A stretch of 31,088 nt of DNA from Candidatus Sungbacteria bacterium RIFCSPHIGHO2_01_FULL_50_25. GTDB taxonomy: Bacteria; Patescibacteriota; Minisyncoccia; Sungbacterales; HO2-52-23. Positions 6,841 through 12,650 of this stretch are shown piece by piece. The stretch covers positions 1 to 31,088 of the forward strand of contig MHQD01000045.1 of assembly GCA_001822215.1 (NCBI GenBank). The letters run 5' to 3'. The notes below the pieces were generated by a model. That model ran no database searches. It had not been told where the DNA came from and saw only the letters and a list, made by a program, of their open reading frames with translations. Position numbers and translations under genes: made by a program. Within the stretch, counting starts at the first letter, position 1. Every line of letters starts with the position of its first letter.

Positions 6841-7118
6841 GACGGTGCAGGGATTAAACCTAAAATCGCTCCCGACAGCGATTTCCCGAGTTTTATTTTA
6901 CGGTCTCGCGGGAGCTCAACCTACAAAACCCGTTGGAAATAAAGCAGTTTATTTCCAACCCTCTTTGGTGTAAACCCCGACACCAAAATTTCGACAAATT
7001 TTTTTGTTGCCCCGCTGAAACAAAAAAACCACACAATACCAACGAAACCAACTCAATACAATTCTCACTGAAATAGACCGCAACAGTCGAAATTTGGTGC
7101 GGGGTAAACGCGATGCTC
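6841..7118. other. Hairpin-rich non-coding block of unknown role
   Basis: About 280 bases between the VKOR promoter and tRNA-Val hold no credible gene but several strong hairpins: AAATCGCT/AGCGATTT, a 12-bp perfect stem GTTGGAAATAAA/TTTATTTCCAAC with a GCAG loop, TTTGGTGT/ACACCAAA, and a long imperfect inverted repeat whose arms lie at about 6972-6996 and 7087-7110. The segment between these arms is A-rich on the plus strand. It may be a structured RNA (for instance downstream of the leftward tRNA transcript) or a decayed mobile element. Confidence 0.55.
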
Positions 7119-7138
7119 TCCCGGGGGCTTTGCTATCT

Positions 7139-7233
7139 CGAATGCAAAATGGGCGACGTAGGGATTGAACCTACGGCCTTCTCGGTGTAAACGAGACGCT
7201 CTACCACTGAGCTAGTCGCCCATTTTGCATTCG
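7139..7233. repeat. Inverted repeat enclosing tRNA-Val(TAC)
   Basis: The 12 bases flanking each end of the tRNA gene are perfect reverse complements of one another (7139-7150 and 7222-7233; core GCAAAAT/ATTTTGC). With the acceptor stem they form a continuous 19-bp helix. No coding function is apparent. Confidence 0.85.
7150..7221 (-). tRNA. tRNA-Val(TAC)
   Basis: The acceptor GGGCGAC pairs with GTCGCCC plus discriminator A, the anticodon arm is TCTCG-TTTACAC-CGAGA with TAC, and the T arm is GTAGG-TTCAATC-CCTAC. It is the last of three tRNA genes transcribed leftward. CCA is not encoded. Its flanks are self-complementary (see 7139-7233). Confidence 0.95.
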
Positions 7234-7252
7234 GTTTTCAAGGAAGAGCCCC

Positions 7253-7277
7253 GCAAAAAGATTATCAATCTTTTTGC
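7253..7277. repeat. Hairpin between the two tRNA-Val genes
   Basis: GCAAAAAGATT and AATCTTTTTGC form a perfect 11-bp stem with an ATC loop in the spacer between tRNA-Val(GAC) and tRNA-Val(TAC). It may guide processing of the polycistronic tRNA transcript or act as a partial terminator; no clean U-tract follows it. Confidence 0.6.
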
Positions 7278-7356
7278 CCACTTCGCTAAGCGCACAAATC
7301 TAACGGATGAATAAACGAAGCGCTCTAACCAACTTCGCTAACCGTCCAAAATGCCA

Positions 7357-7428
7357 TGGGCGTTGAGGGGATTGAACCCCCGGCCTACTCTACGTCAAAG
7401 AGTCGCTCTACCACTGAGCTAAACGCCC
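7357..7428 (-). tRNA. tRNA-Val(GAC)
   Basis: The acceptor GGGCGTT pairs with AACGCCC plus A. The anticodon arm is ACTCT-TTGACGT-AGAGT, giving GAC, and the T arm is CGGGG-TTCAATC-CCCTC with one mispair. It follows tRNA-Glu by five bases. Together with the TAC gene it gives the cell two valine isoacceptors. Confidence 0.92.
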
Positions 7429-7433
7429 AACCA

Positions 7434-7505
7434 TGGCCCCACGGGGAATCGAACCCCGATTGACGGATTGAAAACCCGCTGTCCTAACCGTTAGACGATA
7501 GGGCC
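7434..7505 (-). tRNA. tRNA-Glu(TTC)
   Basis: The acceptor GGCCCTA pairs with TGGGGCC (one wobble region) plus A. The anticodon loop TTTTCAA gives TTC, and the T arm is CGGGG-TTCGATT-CCCCG. It is the first tRNA of the leftward cluster behind the promoter at 7532-7560. Nearby gatB acts in the amidotransferase pathway that uses misacylated Glu-tRNA, though adjacency may be chance. Confidence 0.95.
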
Positions 7506-7531
7506 ATTATTTTTTAACGAAACACAAAATA

Positions 7532-7560
7532 AGTATACCGTAAATCACTGACAAAATCAA
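7532..7560 (-). promoter_or_regulatory. Promoter of the tRNA-Glu/Val/Val cluster
   Basis: On the minus strand a TTGATT -35 box is separated by exactly 17 bases from a TATACT -10 box. Transcription would start near 7525, about 20 bases before tRNA-Glu. Confidence 0.7.
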
Positions 7561-7607
7561 TATTTGCGGCCCTTTTTATGGCGCATATTTTGTGATACTT
7601 TTATTCC

Positions 7608-9074
7608 ATGCGCTATGAGCCGGTAATCGGACTTGAAATTCATGCAGAGCTTCGGACGAAAACGAAGATGTTTTGCTATTCTCCGAACGATCCCAATGAA
7701 ACGCACCCGAACATAAACATCTGTCCGGTCTGCATGGGGCATCCCGGCACGCTTCCCGTAATCAACGAGGAAGCGGTAAAAAAAGTGATACTTACGGGGC
7801 TTGCGCTCAACGGCAGAATCTCACAATTTTCCCAATTCGACAGAAAAAACTATTTTTATCCCGATCTTCCGAAGGGATATCAAATTTCCCAATATGAACA
7901 TCCGTTTGTAACTGGCGGCGCGCTCGCGCTCGAAGAATCTTCAAAAAAAGAAATTCGGATCCGGCGAATACACCTCGAAGAAGATACGGGGCGCCTCATC
8001 CACGATGCGTCCGGAAACTCGCTTGTTGATTTCAACCGCGCGGGGGTGCCATTGATGGAGCTCGTGACAGAGCCGGATTTTCGGACCGGAGAGGAAGTCC
8101 GCGAATTCGGAGAGGAACTACAAAGGATTTTACGCTATATCGGCGCGTCAGAAGCGAACATGGAAAAAGGAGAGATGCGCGTTGAGGTGAATATTTCCAT
8201 TCGGCCTGAGGGGACCGAAGGATTCGGAACAAAAGTGGAAGTGAAAAATATTAATTCCTTCAAATTCGCGGCTGACGCCGTTGACTATGAAATAAAACGG
8301 CAGACCGAAGCGCTCGAACGCGGAGAAAAAATCATCCAGGAAACGCGCGGGTGGAACGAGGATAAAAAAATGACCGTGAGCCAGCGCTCAAAAGAGGAAG
8401 CGCACGACTACCGCTATTTTCCGGAGCCCGACCTCCCGCCCATTACGCTCTCCGAAGAGTATATCGAGAAAATACAAAGCGAACTTCCGGAGCTTCCCCG
8501 CGCGAAAAAGGCAAGATTCATAAAAGAATACGGATTACAAGAGGACGCGGCAGGGCTCATTGCGCGCGACAAAGCATTTGCCGGATATTTTGAAGAAGTC
8601 GTAAGCGAACTTTTGGAGCACGACAAAGAGACGCCGGAAACACCGAAAAAAAATCTCATTCCCTTCACCACATCGGTTTTCACCGGAGAGCTGCTCCGTC
8701 TTTTGAAAGACGGTGAAACAATAAAAGATATAAAATTCACGCCGGAGAACTTCGCCGAGCTTTTGATCTATCTCGCAGAAGACAAAATTTCGAATCTCGC
8801 GGCAAAACAGGTGCTTGGAAAAATGTTTCAATCAGGCGGCGACCCGTCTGATATCATTGACGAGCTCGGCCTCTGGCAAGTATCGGACGCGGGGAGCCTT
8901 GAATCAATCGCATTGCACATCATTGAAGAAAACAAGAATGCCGCAGAGGATTATAAGGCGGGCAAAGAAGCGTCTCTTGGATTTCTTGTGGGGCAGGCCA
9001 TGAAAGAATCCCGCGGAAAGGCGAACCCGAAGGTGATACGTGATATAATGGAAAAACTCCTCAAGAGGCTCTAA
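7608..9074 (+). CDS. gatB: Aspartyl/glutamyl-tRNA amidotransferase subunit B
   Basis: GatB is the tRNA-binding and kinase subunit of GatCAB, which converts Glu-tRNA(Gln) and Asp-tRNA(Asn) to the correct amide forms. The 488-residue protein has the family start YEPVIGLEIHAEL, the Zn-site cysteines in INICPVCMGHPGTLP, the signature RKNYFYPDLPKGYQISQYE, the motif VDFNRAGVPLMELVTEPD, and a C-terminal YqeY/tail domain after about residue 330. Length is normal for the family (~475). A GATACT with a TG extension lies 9 bases before the ATG, so the leader is very short or absent. gatA and gatC are not in this window. The presence of gatB agrees with indirect Gln- or Asn-tRNA synthesis, as is common in Patescibacteria. 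Confidence 0.98.
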   Translation: MRYEPVIGLEIHAELRTKTKMFCYSPNDPNETHPNINICPVCMGHPGTLPVINEEAVKKVILTGLALNGRISQFSQFDRKNYFYPDLPKGYQISQYEHPFVTGGALALEESSKKEIRIRRIHLEEDTGRLIHDASGNSLVDFNRAGVPLMELVTEPDFRTGEEVREFGEELQRILRYIGASEANMEKGEMRVEVNISIRPEGTEGFGTKVEVKNINSFKFAADAVDYEIKRQTEALERGEKIIQETRGWNEDKKMTVSQRSKEEAHDYRYFPEPDLPPITLSEEYIEKIQSELPELPRAKKARFIKEYGLQEDAAGLIARDKAFAGYFEEVVSELLEHDKETPETPKKNLIPFTTSVFTGELLRLLKDGETIKDIKFTPENFAELLIYLAEDKISNLAAKQVLGKMFQSGGDPSDIIDELGLWQVSDAGSLESIALHIIEENKNAAEDYKAGKEASLGFLVGQAMKESRGKANPKVIRDIMEKLLKRL

Positions 9075-9089
9075 AAACGCCGCGGCAAA

Positions 9090-9353
9090 ATGTCATACCA
9101 CCTTTCGAAAAAAAAGCTCCGCATACTCGAATTCCTTTTGATCGGAGTGCTCTTCGGCCTCATCGAGGACGTCATCGCGGTAAAAGCGGTTTCTGACGCG
9201 ATTATAAATCCGCGCGTCATCCTCACGATCCTCGCAGTCGCGGTACCGTTTGCAATCGTAAGCGAGCTTATCGTGGACCATCCGAAGTTCTGGACCGCGA
9301 TCCGACTTCACCGGCCGGAAGAGGAAGAAAACGAAAGAAACCGCAGGGAATGA
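9090..9353 (+). CDS. Small two-helix membrane protein, unknown
   Basis: This 87-residue protein starts with a basic amphipathic stretch (SYHLSKKKLRILEFL) followed by two hydrophobic segments, about residues 13-33 (LLIGVLFGLIEDVIAV) and 42-61 (VILTILAVAVPFAIVSELIV). It ends in a strongly charged tail (EEEENERNRRE). No family is recognised with certainty; similar short proteins occur next to DedA genes in related genomes as far as I recall. The gene is 15 bases after gatB and its TGA ends one base before the DedA ATG, so the three are probably cotranscribed. The tight coupling to the DedA gene suggests a shared membrane role. Confidence 0.7.
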   Translation: MSYHLSKKKLRILEFLLIGVLFGLIEDVIAVKAVSDAIINPRVILTILAVAVPFAIVSELIVDHPKFWTAIRLHRPEEEENERNRRE

Positions 9354-9354
9354 T

Positions 9355-9984
9355 ATGGGGATTCTTTACGCATTTATCTGGTTGCCGCTTGAATCAAAAA
9401 CCGCAATCTACACGGTTCTTTTTTTAATTCTCATCGTATCCGGATTCGGCATCCCGATTCCCGAAGAAGCGACTCTTTTGGTCGGCGGATACCTTGCGTA
9501 CCTTGAATTCATCGATTTTTGGCCCACGGTCTACATCCTTATCCTCGGCATAATTGTGGCGGACAGCGCGGGATATTTTTTCGGGCGCCTCGCCGGAGCG
9601 TTCCTCACGAAAAAACTTTCCCGCTTCAAATACGCAAATCTCTTTTTCGGAAAGACAAAAAATTACTTCGACACATACGGCGAACGAATGGTTTTATTTA
9701 CGCGGCCCTTGTTGGGCGTGCGCGTCCTTGTTCCGATCCTTGCGGGAAACTTCAGAATGAATTTTTTTAAATTCTTTATTTTCGACGCCTTAGGCGCAAT
9801 TCCGTGGACATTTTTTCTGGTATCCGCGAGCTACTATTTCGGCCTCGGGCTTGATTTTCTCACCGAAGTGCGGGAAATTAAATATGTCATCGTGACATTA
9901 GGCATTATCGGGGTCCTTTTTCTCGCGGCTCGAATTATCCGAAAAGAGAAAGCGAAAATTCAGTCGGAATTGCCTTTGGAATAG
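9355..9984 (+). CDS. DedA/VTT family membrane protein
   Basis: DedA proteins are membrane transporters or scramblases linked to undecaprenyl-phosphate and phospholipid recycling. This 209-residue member has the family's re-entrant motif FGIPIPEEATLLVGGY near residue 30, the central GIIVADSAGYFFGRLAG, and the second re-entrant motif FTRPLLGVRVLVPILAGNFR at about residues 115-134, including the conserved Arg residues. At least four transmembrane helices are evident and the tail is basic. Its ATG begins one base after the stop of the upstream small membrane protein. This is one of three DedA/VTT-like genes in the window (with 22722-23294 and 30484 onward), suggesting importance of lipid-carrier recycling here. 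Confidence 0.92.
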   Translation: MGILYAFIWLPLESKTAIYTVLFLILIVSGFGIPIPEEATLLVGGYLAYLEFIDFWPTVYILILGIIVADSAGYFFGRLAGAFLTKKLSRFKYANLFFGKTKNYFDTYGERMVLFTRPLLGVRVLVPILAGNFRMNFFKFFIFDALGAIPWTFFLVSASYYFGLGLDFLTEVREIKYVIVTLGIIGVLFLAARIIRKEKAKIQSELPLE

Positions 9985-9989
9985 GCACA

Positions 9990-9995
9990 TATAAT
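9990..9995 (+). promoter_or_regulatory. -10 box for tRNA-Gly
   Basis: A perfect TATAAT stands about 47 bases before the tRNA-Gly gene, just after the DedA stop codon. No good -35 box sits at 17 bases; TTGCCT is 14 bases upstream. Confidence 0.5.
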
Positions 9996-10042
9996 ATAAC
10001 TAGCTTCCCAAGCCCCGCACTAAATTTGCACTGCGCATTCGC

Positions 10043-10113
10043 GCGAGTATGGTTTAGTGGCAGAACGTTTGCTTCCCAAGCAAGAGACGCGGGTTCGATT
10101 CCCGCTACTCGCA
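10043..10113 (+). tRNA. tRNA-Gly(CCC)
   Basis: The acceptor GCGAGTA pairs with TACTCGC plus A. The anticodon arm is TTGC-TTCCCAA-GCAA with CCC, and the T arm is GCGGG-TTCGATT-CCCGC. CCA is not encoded. It is followed within 25 bases by two degenerate copies of its own 3' half. Confidence 0.95.
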
Positions 10114-10135
10114 AATTATCTGTGCAAATTTTAGT

Positions 10136-10237
10136 GACGGGGCAAGCAGTAAGCGCGAGTTCGATTCTCGTATCCCGCATCAAACAAATTTCAAAGATGG
10201 GCGGGCAAGCAATAGACGGGAATTCGACCTGCCCCGT
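10136..10237 (+). repeat. Two degenerate tRNA 3'-half copies
   Basis: Segment 10136-10180 contains GCAAG, then GCGAGTTCGATTCTCG (a perfect T arm) and TCCCGCA, mirroring the 3' half of tRNA-Gly but without D or anticodon arms. A second, more decayed segment at about 10199-10237 repeats GCAAGCAATAGACGGG, then AATTCGACCTG and CCCCGT. They are not functional tRNA genes by structure; they may be att-like duplications, remnants, or minihelix-type tRNA-like RNAs. Confidence 0.6.
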
Positions 10238-10263
10238 AGTGATGCGAAGCATCTACTTCGGGG
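10232..10263. repeat. GC-rich palindrome downstream of the tRNA-Gly remnants
   Basis: CCCCG...CGGGG encloses GATGC-GAA-GCATC with GTA/TAC between, giving a long, slightly bulged hairpin. It lies between the tRNA remnants and the bidirectional terminator at 10283-10319. Confidence 0.6.
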
Positions 10264-10282
10264 TTCTCCCTAGCCGCATAAT

Positions 10283-10319
10283 CAAAAAAGAAAAACCCTA
10301 TTTAGGGTTTTTCTTTTTG
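10283..10319. terminator. Bidirectional rho-independent terminator
   Basis: GAAAAACCCT and AGGGTTTTTC form a 10-bp stem with an ATTT loop, flanked by A-run and T-run extensions that make it work on either strand. It separates rightward tRNA-Gly transcription from the leftward sigma-factor operon, whose last gene ends at 10336. Confidence 0.9.
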
Positions 10320-10335
10320 CATAGGATCTTTCAAA

Positions 10336-11073
10336 CTATCTCCCGAATGCGGATTTCAAATCAGCGCGCGCTTTTTCGGCAGCTACCTTAAAATCATCCA
10401 TCGCTTTCTTTATCGCGGCTCGACGCGTATCCTGCAGGGTTTTTACGGTAGCGCGAATTTTGTCTATCGCGACTAGATCCTGCCGGAATTTTGTCCGCGC
10501 GGCTTCCACGCTCGTTCGATATGCATTCCGCACCGCCACCGGATCAACGCTTGCGGCGCAATCCGCCTTTGCTTTTTCAACCGCGGCGCGAACTGATGCC
10601 TTAAACGTAGCAATCGCCGCGTCAACCGATGTCTTCCGATTTGCTATCGCAGTATCAAGGCCGGTTTTAAACGCATTGTGTGCGGCATCCACCGTGGCTT
10701 TCCGCGAAGAGACCGCCGATTCTACCGCCTGCTGGAACGACGCAACCGCCGCCTTTTGCGCGGTTGTCGTCGCGCGCTCCATGAGCTTCGCGTAGTGCTC
10801 GTCACGGCGTTCGTCGCGCCGCTCCCGATGATCCTCAAGGCGTTCTTTGCGGTCTTCTCGGCGTTCATTGAGTTTTACTTCGCGTTCAGCGCGGCGATCC
10901 TTCAAGCGCGCTTCGCGCTCCGCAATCCTCTGATCGATTTCAACCCGAAGGTTGGATCCGATACGCGCGCAAAAATTCCGCGCGGAGGCAGAAGTATCGG
11001 TTTGGGCAAACGCCGGAAGCGCGGGGCTTACGATAAGAACCGCTCCGACAATCGAAGAAAGTAATTTATTCAT
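10336..11073 (-). CDS. Secreted Ala/Arg-rich helical protein of a sigma-factor operon
   Basis: From the ATG at 11073 the protein is 245 residues. A signal peptide (MNKLLSSIVGAVLIVSPALP, cleavage probably after AFA) is followed by a highly charged coiled-coil-like region rich in Arg, Glu and Asp (about residues 45-95, with repeats such as ERREDRKERLEDHRERRDE), then an Ala-rich amphipathic region of periodic AAxxAFK-type helices and a basic tail. The longer reading frame starting at 11199 adds residues that precede a proper signal peptide and overlaps the upstream gene, so I prefer 11073. Its ATG overlaps the TAA of the anti-sigma-like gene by a few bases (coupled translation). A surface or periplasmic stress-response protein is a reasonable guess; no enzyme motif is seen. 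Confidence 0.75.
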   Translation of the reverse strand: MNKLLSSIVGAVLIVSPALPAFAQTDTSASARNFCARIGSNLRVEIDQRIAEREARLKDRRAEREVKLNERREDRKERLEDHRERRDERRDEHYAKLMERATTTAQKAAVASFQQAVESAVSSRKATVDAAHNAFKTGLDTAIANRKTSVDAAIATFKASVRAAVEKAKADCAASVDPVAVRNAYRTSVEAARTKFRQDLVAIDKIRATVKTLQDTRRAAIKKAMDDFKVAAEKARADLKSAFGR

Positions 11074-11710
11074 AGCTGATTTGCCCAAATTCAGTAAGAA
11101 CCGCGGAATCATACGTCGCAAAATCGCCGTCTGCGGCTGCTTCGTTAAGCACCGCATCTTCTTGGGCGGCAGAAGCAATAATATCTGCCACGATTTCATC
11201 GGGATTGCCGGTCGAAGGCGCCTCGCCGGTTGCCACCATTTCCCGCACCGAAGAATCTCCTCCCGCAGGCATTCCTTGGCTTAGCGGAGCTTCTGCGGTT
11301 TTTGCCGCAAACTCCGGCGATCCTGCCTGATTGAAGTAATAGACCCCGCCTGCGAGGATGACGAGCACCGCGAGAGGAAGAACAAATTTCATTTGCGTAT
11401 TCATAATTCTTTGAATCTGGAATGGATTAATGAATAACCATCGACCTTTTGAATTATCTGATATATAAGAAAAACGTTTTTCTTGAACCGGTGTGACGGC
11501 GCCGATCTCCTGCACGATTTTTTCAAGAAGCGCTCTCTCGGGCTTTATATCTTTTCCGAGCAAGGAAAAACGGTCCGCGATCCGGAACGCCTCGGACAAT
11601 TCCTTTTGGAAATCGGGAAACCGCGCGAGAATTTCTGCTCGCGCCTCGCCCGCCTCCATTCGGCTTATTGCCATAGCAAGCACTGCTTCAAATTTTTCTT
11701 TTTCTTTCAT
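11066..11710 (-). CDS. Probable anti-sigma factor, single-pass membrane protein
   Basis: The 214-residue protein has a cytoplasmic N-terminal region (1-105) with helices resembling those of sigma-regulator proteins: RMEAGEARAEILARFPDFQK and then LSEAFRIADRFSLLGK. One transmembrane helix follows (about 108-125, FVLPLAVLVILAGGVYYF) and then an Ala/Gly/Ser-rich extracytoplasmic tail of about 90 residues. I see no zinc-binding HxxxCxxC motif of the classical ZAS anti-sigma domain, so the call rests on topology and on its place directly after the ECF sigma gene. In related genomes this position is often held by a DUF5667-type protein. It overlaps the start of the secreted protein gene. The three genes look like a signal-sensing unit. 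Confidence 0.65.
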   Translation of the reverse strand: MKEKEKFEAVLAMAISRMEAGEARAEILARFPDFQKELSEAFRIADRFSLLGKDIKPERALLEKIVQEIGAVTPVQEKRFSYISDNSKGRWLFINPFQIQRIMNTQMKFVLPLAVLVILAGGVYYFNQAGSPEFAAKTAEAPLSQGMPAGGDSSVREMVATGEAPSTGNPDEIVADIIASAAQEDAVLNEAAADGDFATYDSAVLTEFGQISYE

Positions 11711-11775
11711 TTTTACTTAACTAATTTATTCTGATAATCTATTGAAGTCCGACTTCAATAGATTCTCGACATCCG

Positions 11776-12339
11776 TTATAAATCAAATCTTGTACTCTCG
11801 CGCATTTTTCGTATGCCCCGGGACTGGAGCTGGCGCACCGCTTCCTCTGATTTTCCCAAAAGCGACGCAATCTCTTTATTCGACAAATCGTGCATGAATT
11901 TAAGCGTGAGTGCCTCTGCTTCAAACGAAGTAAGCGCACCCATTCCTTCACGAACAATCTCATCCGCCCACATCTTTTCTAAAATCCGCCGCTCGGAGCC
12001 GTCGGAGCCAGAAGAATCCGGGATATCGAACACTCCGTCTCCCATGTCGCCGAAAAGTATTTCTCCTTTTTTCCGCCAGTGATCAATCACGGCGTTTCGC
12101 GCAATTGAATAAAAATACGCGAGAGGAGAAACCCCTTTGTCTTCGAAGCGCGGTAGCGACTGGTAGGCCTTAAGAAACACGGTCTGCGTTATGTCCTCCG
12201 CGTCTTCCTTTCGCTTCACTCGGAAATAGACATATCGGTAGATCGGGGTGAAAACGTGGATATAGAGCTCGTCAAACGCCCGCAAATCCCCATTTTTTAC
12301 CCGCCGAACCAACGCATGCAAATCGTCTGACCCCTTCAT
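11776..12339 (-). CDS. ECF-type RNA polymerase sigma factor
   Basis: This 187-residue protein has sigma-70 region 2 (AFDELYIHVFTPIYRYVYFR, then KEDAEDITQTVFLKAYQSLP, with SIARNAVIDHWRKK at the 2.4 end) and region 4 with a helix-turn-helix (EAEALTLKFMHDLSNKEIAS followed by LLGKSEEAVRQLQSRGIRKM). Region 3 is absent, as in ECF factors; an acidic linker (GDGVFDIPDSSGSDG) joins the two domains. It would direct polymerase to the promoters of a specific regulon, held in check by the membrane protein encoded 65 bases downstream. A TTATATA string stands immediately before the ATG, suggesting a leaderless or nearly leaderless mRNA. The -35/-10 consensus it recognises cannot be derived from one copy. 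Confidence 0.93.
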   Translation of the reverse strand: MKGSDDLHALVRRVKNGDLRAFDELYIHVFTPIYRYVYFRVKRKEDAEDITQTVFLKAYQSLPRFEDKGVSPLAYFYSIARNAVIDHWRKKGEILFGDMGDGVFDIPDSSGSDGSERRILEKMWADEIVREGMGALTSFEAEALTLKFMHDLSNKEIASLLGKSEEAVRQLQSRGIRKMRESTRFDL

Positions 12340-12374
12340 GCTATATAACGTATTGAATCATAATTTGTGATAAG

Positions 12375-12403
12375 AAAAAACGACGCCGAAACCCCCGGCG
12401 CCG
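12375..12403 (-). terminator. Terminator between the Cys-rich gene and the sigma gene
   Basis: On the minus strand GGCGCCG pairs with CGGCGTC (one wobble pair) around a GGGGTTT loop and is followed by GTTTTTTC. It ends the small Cys-rich transcript, so the sigma factor must have its own promoter within the 35 bases that follow. Confidence 0.8.
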
Positions 12404-12411
12404 CTTTACAT

Positions 12412-12522
12412 CTATTTTTTTCTCGGCGCCATGCCGCAGGCCTTCGACGATCCGTTGCAGCACCCGCAGCAATTTTTGCATGCGCCGCGCGATGTCTCTT
12501 TCTTTTTTCCTGATTTTTTCAT
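12412..12522 (-). CDS. 36-residue cysteine-rich small protein
   Basis: The reading frame encodes MKKSGKKKETSRG, then ACKNCCGCCNGSSKACG and MAPRKK. Six of 36 residues are Cys, grouped as CxxCCxCC followed by a lone C; both ends are Lys-rich. The layout suggests metal binding (metallothionein-like or a small zinc/iron site), but this is inference. A TATACT lies ten bases before the ATG with no Shine-Dalgarno site, and a strong terminator follows 9 bases after the stop, so it is a self-contained transcription unit. It is too short for usual gene finders. Small Lys/Cys-rich proteins of this kind are, as I recall, frequent but unnamed in Parcubacteria. Confidence 0.65.
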   Translation of the reverse strand: MKKSGKKKETSRGACKNCCGCCNGSSKACGMAPRKK

Positions 12523-12650
12523 AAACGTAAAAAGTATACATATCATTCGACCTCACGATACAGCATACCATACAATTCATGGATAAAAAAGCGCTCGCGC
12601 TCCTTTTTTACTGGCAAAACAAAGGAATTGATACTATAGTAATAAGGATT

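Noticed and set aside
10026..10391. 121-residue plus-strand ORF over tRNA-Gly
   Set aside because: It reads through the tRNA, its remnants and a terminator, so it is spurious.
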